Below, piece by piece: positions 6,174 through 10,566 of a DNA stretch of 10,566 nt. Source of the DNA: Pirellulales bacterium (GTDB lineage Bacteria; Planctomycetota; Planctomycetia; Pirellulales; Thermoguttaceae); contig JAUWHT010000079.1 in the NCBI GenBank assembly GCA_030605745.1, positions 1 through 10,566 of the forward strand, read 5' to 3'. Position 1 is the first letter of the stretch, and every line of letters starts with the position of its first letter. Position numbers and translations under genes: made by a program. The notes under the pieces were generated by a model. It had not been told where the DNA came from and searched no databases. It saw only the letters and a list, made by a program, of their open reading frames with translations.

Positions 6174-7742
6174 ATGGAGTCACCACAAATCAAACATGCA
6201 CTAATTAGCGTCAGCGACAAGCTGGGGCTTGCCGGATTCGCCCGAGGCCTGACCGCTGCCGGGGTCGAAATCTACAGCACCAGCGGCACTCGAAAGCAAC
6301 TCGAAAGCGAAGGCATTCCCGTTCGCGACGTCGCCGAGTACACCGGGTTTCCGGAGATGATGGATGGACGGCTGAAGACACTCCATCCGGCAGTCCACGG
6401 CGGAATACTCTGCCGACACGATAGTCCCCAGGACCTGAAGTCGCTGGCCGAACACGGCATAGTTACCTTCGAACTGGTGGTGGTCAATCTGTATCCGTTC
6501 GAGGCCACAGTGGCCCGGGAGGGCGTCACCGCCGAGGAGGCCATCGAAAAGATCGACATCGGCGGTCCGACGATGGTCCGGGCGGCAGCCAAGAACCATG
6601 CCTTTTGCACCATTGCCACCAACACCGAGCAATACTCGGAGATACTCGAACAGATCACTGCGGAGGGTTGCACCACGCTGGAGCTGCGCCGCAAGCTGGC
6701 CGGCCAGGCCTTTGCCCACACCGCAAAATACGACCTGGCGATCGCCGACTACTTTGCCGGCCAGACGGCCGAGGGGCCATTCCCCGGTACGATGAATTTC
6801 AGTCTCAATCGCAAGGCAGTTTTGCGATACGGCGAGAACCCGCACCAGCAGGCCGCACTCTACGCCGAACCGCACGTCCCCGGGGCAAACGTGGTTGCGG
6901 CCAGGCAGCTCCACGGCAAGGAGCTTTCCTACAACAACTTGCTCGACTTGGAAAGCGCCTTGGGCATTGCGCGTAGTTTTGCCGGGCCCGCCGCCGCAGT
7001 GATCAAGCACAACAACCCCTGCGGCGCTGCTGAGGCCGACACGCTGGCCGAGGCACTGCGGCTGGGAATGGCCGGCGACCCGCTCAGCGCGTTCGGATCG
7101 GTGCTCGGGCTGAACCGTGCGGTCGATGCGGAGACGGCCCAGGTATTGGCCGCCCCGGGCCTGTTCATCGAGGCCATTGTCGCGCCCGACTTCGACCAGG
7201 GGGCCCTGGAAATCCTCACCACCAAACCCAAGTGGAAGGAGAACGTCCGGCTGTTGAAGGTGGGCGATATCGAGCAGGCCCCCTCGCGCTGGGTCTACCG
7301 CTGCATCGACGGCGGTGTCCTGATGCAACAGGCCGACGTACTGCCCGACCCCGAAGAGGATTGGAAAATCGTTACCGATGCCCAGCCCAGCGACGCCCAG
7401 ATGGCCGATCTGCGGTTCGCCTGGGAGATGGTGCGACACGTGAAGTCCAACGCCATCGTGCTCTGCAAGGACCGCATGTTGTTGGGCACCGGCGCGGGAC
7501 AGATGAGCCGCGTCGATTCGGTGGAAATTGCCATCAAGAAGGCCGCCGATCGTGTGTCCGGGTCGGTACTCGGCTCCGACGCCTTCTTCCCCTTCCCCGA
7601 TTCGATCGAAACGGCCGCCGCCGTCGGAGTGACCGCGGTGATCGAGCCCGGCGGCTCCCGAAACGACGATAAAGTAATCGCCGCCTGCAATAAGCACGGC
7701 CTGGCAATGGTCTTCACCGGACGACGGCATTTTAAGCATTAG
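6174..7742 (+). CDS. purH: Bifunctional AICAR transformylase / IMP cyclohydrolase PurH
   Basis: PurH catalyses the last two steps of de novo purine synthesis in the cytoplasm: formyl transfer from 10-formyl-tetrahydrofolate to AICAR, then ring closure to IMP. The 522 residues match the usual length (about 510-530). The N-terminal cyclohydrolase (MGS-like) domain shows HALISVSDKLGL, EMMDGRLKTLHPAVHGGIL, VVNLYPFE and IDIGGPTMVRAAAKN. The transformylase domain shows RYGENPHQQAALY, GKELSYNNLLDLESAL and IKHNNPCG. The Lys-His of the last motif (residues 278-279) is the catalytic pair of the family. The C-terminus GLAMVFTGRRHFKH is also typical, so the gene is full length. One small variation is STSGT where many homologues have STGGT. 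It is followed after 144 bases by trpC on the same strand, the gap being filled by a repeat. The two may be co-transcribed, although their pathways differ. No purine operator was recognised upstream. Confidence 0.97.
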   Translation: MESPQIKHALISVSDKLGLAGFARGLTAAGVEIYSTSGTRKQLESEGIPVRDVAEYTGFPEMMDGRLKTLHPAVHGGILCRHDSPQDLKSLAEHGIVTFELVVVNLYPFEATVAREGVTAEEAIEKIDIGGPTMVRAAAKNHAFCTIATNTEQYSEILEQITAEGCTTLELRRKLAGQAFAHTAKYDLAIADYFAGQTAEGPFPGTMNFSLNRKAVLRYGENPHQQAALYAEPHVPGANVVAARQLHGKELSYNNLLDLESALGIARSFAGPAAAVIKHNNPCGAAEADTLAEALRLGMAGDPLSAFGSVLGLNRAVDAETAQVLAAPGLFIEAIVAPDFDQGALEILTTKPKWKENVRLLKVGDIEQAPSRWVYRCIDGGVLMQQADVLPDPEEDWKIVTDAQPSDAQMADLRFAWEMVRHVKSNAIVLCKDRMLLGTGAGQMSRVDSVEIAIKKAADRVSGSVLGSDAFFPFPDSIETAAAVGVTAVIEPGGSRNDDKVIAACNKHGLAMVFTGRRHFKH

Positions 7743-7756
7743 CAGGAAGCTATCAG

Positions 7757-7875
7757 CGTAGGGTGGGTGCTCGCACCCACGCGGTTAAAGGGCCGCAAGT
7801 TGTGTAGGGGTGGGTGCTTGCACCCACGCGGTTAAAGGACCGCAAGTTCGCGTGGGTGCGAGCACCCACCCTACG
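7757..7875. repeat. GTAGGGTGGGTGC-family inverted repeat between purH and trpC, with internal tandem duplication
   Basis: Arms at 7757-7783 and 7849-7875 are perfect 27-bp reverse complements. Each arm is itself palindromic: GTGGGTGC, two bases, GCACCCAC. Between them, the left unit (7758-7803, 46 bases) is repeated as 7804-7850 (47 bases, one extra G) with few changes. The element therefore contains two left units and one closing arm. Both left units contain GCGGTTAAAGG and CCGCAAGTT. It starts 14 bases after the purH stop and ends 12 bases before the trpC start, so it fills nearly the whole gap and would form a strong hairpin in a shared transcript. There is no T-run after it, so it does not look like a terminator. 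Confidence 0.85.
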
Positions 7876-7886
7876 GATTAGTGCCG

Positions 7887-8669
7887 ATGCCTACCATCCT
7901 CGACGAAATCGTTGATGCCAAGCGACGCGAAATCGAGCGGGCCAAGGCCGAGACGCCGGAAAGGATTCTGCACAAACGATTGGCCGATGCCCCGCCGCCA
8001 CGCGACTTCTTCGCCGCGTTGGCTCCGCCGGGGCCCATCCGGCTGATCGCCGAGGTGAAGAAGGCCAGTCCGTCGGCCGGTGTGATCCGGGCCGACTTCG
8101 ACCCGGTCGAGATCGCCAAAATCTACCAACGGCACGGGGCAAGCTGCATAAGCGTGCTGACCGACCGTCCGTACTTCCAGGGCAACCTGGAGCATCTCCG
8201 TCAGGTCCGCGCCGCGGTAGACCTGCCCGTGCTGCGGAAGGATTTTGTTATCGATACCTACCAGGTTGTTGAAGCCCGGGCGGCGGGCGCCGACGCGGTG
8301 CTGCTGATCGCCGAGTGCCTGGACGATCCTTCACTCAAAACGCTTCACGACGCAATCGTCGAGTTAGGCATGACGCCGCTGGTGGAACTGTTCGAACCGG
8401 TCAACCTGCCACGCGTGCTGCACGTCGGGGCCCGGCTGGTAGGCATCAACAACCGCGACCTGCACACCTTCACCACCAACCTGGAACACACCTTGCAACT
8501 GCGCCAACGAATCCCCCGGGAACACCTCGTTGTCGCCGAGAGCGGCATCCGCACCCGAGAAGACGTCGAGCGGCTCCAATCGGCCGGCGTCAGTGTAATG
8601 CTCGTCGGCGAAACCCTAATGGCCGCCCCCAACATCGGCCCCGCCGTGGATGAACTGTTGGGGAAGTAG
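7887..8669 (+). CDS. trpC: Indole-3-glycerol phosphate synthase TrpC
   Basis: TrpC closes the indole ring: it converts carboxyphenylamino-deoxyribulose phosphate to indole-3-glycerol phosphate, with loss of CO2 and water, in tryptophan synthesis. The 260 residues form a single (beta/alpha)8 barrel of normal length. Active-site motifs are all present: AEVKKASPS (Glu56, Lys58, Ser61), VLRKDF (Lys118), LVELFE (Glu167), GINNRDL (Asn188) and AESGI (Ser219). The start at ATG 7887 is preferred because GGA lies nine bases upstream. GTG at 7881 would add only two residues and leave almost no spacing, so the choice is not certain. The gene stands apart from other trp genes, as in organisms with scattered trp loci. 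No trp leader peptide or attenuator is visible; the upstream sequence is the palindromic repeat. A related repeat follows six codon-lengths or less after the stop. Confidence 0.96.
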   Translation: MPTILDEIVDAKRREIERAKAETPERILHKRLADAPPPRDFFAALAPPGPIRLIAEVKKASPSAGVIRADFDPVEIAKIYQRHGASCISVLTDRPYFQGNLEHLRQVRAAVDLPVLRKDFVIDTYQVVEARAAGADAVLLIAECLDDPSLKTLHDAIVELGMTPLVELFEPVNLPRVLHVGARLVGINNRDLHTFTTNLEHTLQLRQRIPREHLVVAESGIRTREDVERLQSAGVSVMLVGETLMAAPNIGPAVDELLGK

Positions 8670-8673
8670 TCTG

Positions 8674-8743
8674 GTAGGGTGGGTGCTTGCACCCACGCGG
8701 TTGAAGCACCACGAGTTCGTGTGGGTGCGAGCACCCACCCTAC
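8674..8743. repeat. GTAGGGTGGGTGC-family inverted repeat after trpC
   Basis: Arms at 8674-8699 and 8718-8743 are complementary over 26 bases with two mismatches. The element has the same ends, the same GCGGTT linker and the same AGTTCG before the closing arm as the repeat at 7757-7875, but only one left unit. Together the two copies bracket trpC. It begins 4 bases after the trpC stop codon. Confidence 0.82.
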
Positions 8744-8752
8744 GGCTTTTTT
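8718..8752 (+). terminator. Probable trpC terminator formed by the repeat arm plus a T-run
   Basis: The closing arm contains a self-complementary hairpin, GTGGGTGC (8721-8728), loop GA, GCACCCAC (8731-8738). The whole repeat can also pair end to end. A run of six T residues (8747-8752) starts three bases after the larger stem ends. That arrangement fits intrinsic termination of the trpC transcript on the plus strand. The element at 7757-7875 lacks such a T-run, which fits readthrough from purH into trpC. Confidence 0.45.
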
Positions 8753-8808
8753 CACATTAATTCTGCGAAAATTCCAAGGATTTCCCTTGCAAGTTTTTGA
8801 AAATTCTT

Positions 8809-8853
8809 GCGGGGCATGAGCAGAAAGGTCTTTGACAGGCCTGATTGCCCCGC
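8809..8853. promoter_or_regulatory. Inverted repeat spanning the -35 region, candidate operator
   Basis: GCGGGGCA (8809-8816) and TGCCCCGC (8846-8853) are perfect 8-bp reverse complements whose centres are 37 bases apart. The right arm lies in the promoter spacer, ending one base before the -10 hexamer, and the left arm is 15 bases upstream of the -35. A dimeric regulator binding both arms is possible, as is coincidence in GC-rich DNA. No regulator gene lies nearby in the window. Confidence 0.3.
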
Positions 8854-8860
8854 GTAAAAT
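8832..8860 (+). promoter_or_regulatory. Sigma70-type promoter of the FucI-like gene
   Basis: A perfect -35 hexamer, TTGACA (8832-8837), is followed at the ideal 17-base spacing by TAAAAT (8855-8860), five of six matches to the -10 consensus. Transcription would start near 8867, giving a leader of about 72 bases. The DNA just upstream (about 8747-8808) is AT-rich, with T and A runs that could act as an UP element. This is by far the best promoter in the window. Confidence 0.72.
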
Positions 8861-8884
8861 GAAATAATGGGTTTGGGATAAGTC

Positions 8885-8905
8885 TTCTCGGGGAGGTCCC
8901 GAGAA
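8885..8905 (+). promoter_or_regulatory. Stem-loop in the 5' leader of the FucI-like gene
   Basis: TTCTCGGG (8885-8892), loop GAGGT, CCCGAGAA (8898-8905) form a perfect 8-bp stem. It lies about 18 bases downstream of the predicted transcription start and 20 bases before the ribosome-binding site. Just outside it, AAGTCT (8880-8885) is complementary to AGACTT (8929-8934), which overlaps the end of the Shine-Dalgarno. An mRNA-stabilising or translation-controlling hairpin is a reasonable reading. No known riboswitch class is recognised. Confidence 0.45.
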
Positions 8906-8924
8906 CCCTGAAAACCAGTGAACG

Positions 8925-8930
8925 AAGGAG
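8925..8930 (+). promoter_or_regulatory. Ribosome-binding site that sets the start of the FucI-like gene
   Basis: AAGGAG lies eight bases before ATG at 8939. The in-frame GTG at 8918 lies upstream of this site and has none of its own, so ATG 8939 is the start. Confidence 0.75.
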
Positions 8931-8938
8931 ACTTAAAG

Positions 8939-10543
8939 ATGGAACCTACGGAGAAAAGAGTGGCTTCTACGGAAGAGGTGAGCGTTATCAGGACGACTGA
9001 AACGTGTCAGCAGTGTCCGGGGATCGCGCGTCGCGAGTTTTTGTGCGCCGGGGCCGTTGTCGGTCTGTCTGCGGCGGCTGTCGGCTCACAGGGGCGCAGC
9101 AGAGCTTTTGCTCTGGACCCGGAGAAAGCTGAGGTCCCCAACATGCGGTTTGGCGAGACTGAACTCGTCGTGCAACCCGTGCTGACGTACCGCATCCCTC
9201 AGCGCCCTCCGCGCGGGGAGTGGAGGAGTTGGCGGAGTTGGGGTAGTGTGCAGACCAAGGAAGCCGTGGATAAAGAAGCGGCCCGTATCAACGGGGAGCT
9301 GAAACAGCTTTGCGGCGTAGCCGGCTTCGGAGTGCGCATGCTGCCGGTGGCCAAAGTGTCGAGCAAGGGGCAAGCCGTGGCTCTCAAAAACGTCAAGGCC
9401 GACGTAGTGCTGGTGTACGCGGCCGGCGGCGGGGCCAGCATACTTAACACCCTGTCCGCTCTGGCAAAGTGGCCCATTATTTTCGTCAGGTACCGCCCGG
9501 GGCCGAATTACAATTGGCAGGCAGGGCTCCTCCACACCTCGTTCCTGCGGAACCGCACGGATCATATCCAGCACCCACACGTGAGTGTGAATGACGTGGT
9601 GGTGGACGACAATGCCGAGATACTCTGGCGGCTGCGGGCGCTCTACGGTCTGAAGAACATCCTCGGGCGCCGTATTGTGTGCATAGGAGGTCCGGGCGGC
9701 TGGCCCGATGGGCCCGTTGGCAGCATCGAGACTGCACCGGAACTGGCCCGCGAGCGCTTCCAACTCGACATGGTGACCGTCCCCACGTCTGAGATGGGCT
9801 CCATGATTGAGGCTGGTCGGAAGAACGACGTCCTGATGGCCCAATGCAAGCAACAGGCCAAGAAGTATCTCCACGCAGGCCACGTCACGCTTCGTGTCCC
9901 CGAAAAGTCCGTCACGGAGGCATTTCTTTTGAAGAAACTCCTTGAGGATCTGATGGCCAAGTTCGAGGCTTCCGCGGTAACGATCCATCGGTGCATGAAA
10001 AGCATCGTCGGCATCATGCCTTGCCTTACGCTGGGCATGATTAACGACACCGGTCGCATGGCGTACTGTGAGTCCGATTTCGACGTCATCCCCTCGGGCA
10101 TTCTCATGCATTACATATCTGGGAAGCCGACCTACTTGTGTAACCCGGCCTACCCACATAGCAAGGATGGCATGATGTTCGCCCATTGCAGTGCAGCACG
10201 GAGGATGGATGGGAAGACCCTTGAGCCGGTAGACATCGTCACGCACTACGAATCCGACCTTGGCGCCGCGACCCATGTGCAGTACCGCAAGGGCCAGCTT
10301 CTGACCATCATCCAGCCGGATTTCGAGGCCAAGTGCTGGCTGATGATGACGGGCAAGATCGTGGACTCACCCTCCTTCAACGCCTGCCGTGCACAGGTCG
10401 AGGTGAAGCTTAACGCGAATAGGCAAGACGTGGTCGAAAACCTCAGGGGCCACCACTGCATGTTGGCCTACGGCAACTATACCAGGGAGGTGGCGTACGC
10501 GGCGAACAAGGTCGGGATAACAGTCGAGACCCTAGAAGGTTAG
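8939..10543 (+). CDS. Tat-signal protein of the L-fucose isomerase-like superfamily
   Basis: The 534-residue product has a long N-region ending in ARREFLCAG, with the twin arginines at 31-32. A hydrophobic stretch follows to about 48 and a likely cleavage site after AFA near 58. It should be exported folded by the Tat pathway. A CQQC motif precedes the arginines (23-26). The mature part resembles FucI/AraA-type ketol isomerases: an N-terminal Rossmann-like part (KADVVLVYAAGGG), then a C-terminal domain with AYCESDFD (Glu378, Asp380), SGKPTYLCNP, MFAHCSA (His416), THYESDLG (His436), IIQPDF and NLRGHHCMLAYG. Glu, Asp and His at such places bind the metal in this superfamily; exact equivalence here is inferred. 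The substrate is unknown; a periplasmic sugar or acid derivative is possible, or a non-catalytic role. Codon use seems slightly less GC-rich at third positions than in trpC. It has its own promoter and leader and is not part of the trpC unit. Confidence 0.8.
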   Translation: MEPTEKRVASTEEVSVIRTTETCQQCPGIARREFLCAGAVVGLSAAAVGSQGRSRAFALDPEKAEVPNMRFGETELVVQPVLTYRIPQRPPRGEWRSWRSWGSVQTKEAVDKEAARINGELKQLCGVAGFGVRMLPVAKVSSKGQAVALKNVKADVVLVYAAGGGASILNTLSALAKWPIIFVRYRPGPNYNWQAGLLHTSFLRNRTDHIQHPHVSVNDVVVDDNAEILWRLRALYGLKNILGRRIVCIGGPGGWPDGPVGSIETAPELARERFQLDMVTVPTSEMGSMIEAGRKNDVLMAQCKQQAKKYLHAGHVTLRVPEKSVTEAFLLKKLLEDLMAKFEASAVTIHRCMKSIVGIMPCLTLGMINDTGRMAYCESDFDVIPSGILMHYISGKPTYLCNPAYPHSKDGMMFAHCSAARRMDGKTLEPVDIVTHYESDLGAATHVQYRKGQLLTIIQPDFEAKCWLMMTGKIVDSPSFNACRAQVEVKLNANRQDVVENLRGHHCMLAYGNYTREVAYAANKVGITVETLEG

Positions 10544-10566
10544 TACTCTGACAGGAAAGGCGGTGC

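Noticed and set aside
6201..7739. A 512-codon open frame on the minus strand across purH
   Set aside because: purH is certain from its motifs over its whole length, so this is an antisense shadow of its codon bias.
7757..7875. Tandem repeat units resembling a small CRISPR array
   Set aside because: There are only two adjacent units with no distinct spacers, the units themselves are palindromic, and no cas gene is present. An inverted-repeat intergenic element explains it better.
7743..7886. A trp attenuator or leader peptide ahead of trpC
   Set aside because: No short frame with tandem Trp codons is seen, there is no T-run after the hairpin, and the same palindrome occurs after trpC, so it is a repeat rather than a dedicated attenuator.
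8670..8938. A possible small gene between trpC and the FucI-like gene
   Set aside because: The region is accounted for by the repeat and T-run, an AT-rich tract, the promoter and the structured leader. No frame with a start and a ribosome-binding site of useful length is evident.

Overview
The window looks like chromosomal DNA of a planctomycete, most likely of the Pirellulales type. This is inferred from four things: a very large orphan protein of the kind I associate with this phylum, a secreted PQQ-type propeller ending in a repeated Asp-Pro-Phe tail, a Tat-exported fucose-isomerase-like protein, and intergenic gaps filled with GC-rich palindromic repeats. There is no rRNA, tRNA, transposase, phage gene or CRISPR array. 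Gene density and codon use are those of a core-genome region.

Layout, left to right. Bases 1-187 hold a palindromic repeat and a terminator-like hairpin, and no gene. A single 1319-codon gene of unknown function fills 188-4147 on the minus strand. A 346-base divergent gap (4148-4493) carries two repeat elements and leads into a plus-strand gene for an exported beta-propeller protein (4494-5822). A 351-base gap (5823-6173) carries further copies of the same two repeat families. Then come purH (6174-7742), bifunctional for the last two steps of IMP synthesis, and trpC (7887-8669), indole-3-glycerol phosphate synthase of tryptophan synthesis. The two are separated only by a 27-bp-armed inverted repeat. 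A related repeat with a T-run closes trpC and probably ends transcription. A well-formed sigma70-type promoter (8832-8860) and a structured leader then drive a Tat-signal FucI-like gene (8939-10543), whose stop codon lies 23 bases from the window edge.

The genes do not form one pathway. purH and trpC are ordinary biosynthetic genes that may share a transcript. The propeller and the FucI-like protein both act outside the cytoplasm and appear to be separately transcribed. The most distinctive feature is the intergenic DNA: three palindromic repeat families (cores GTGGCACG, CCGTTTAGCC and GTAGGGTGGGTGC) occupy the junctions. One 76-bp family is present as two equal-length copies in opposite orientation around the propeller gene. 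I found no clear new defence, mobile or enzymatic system. The best leads are the repeats, the orphan giant protein, and the exported isomerase-like protein with its promoter-overlapping inverted repeat.
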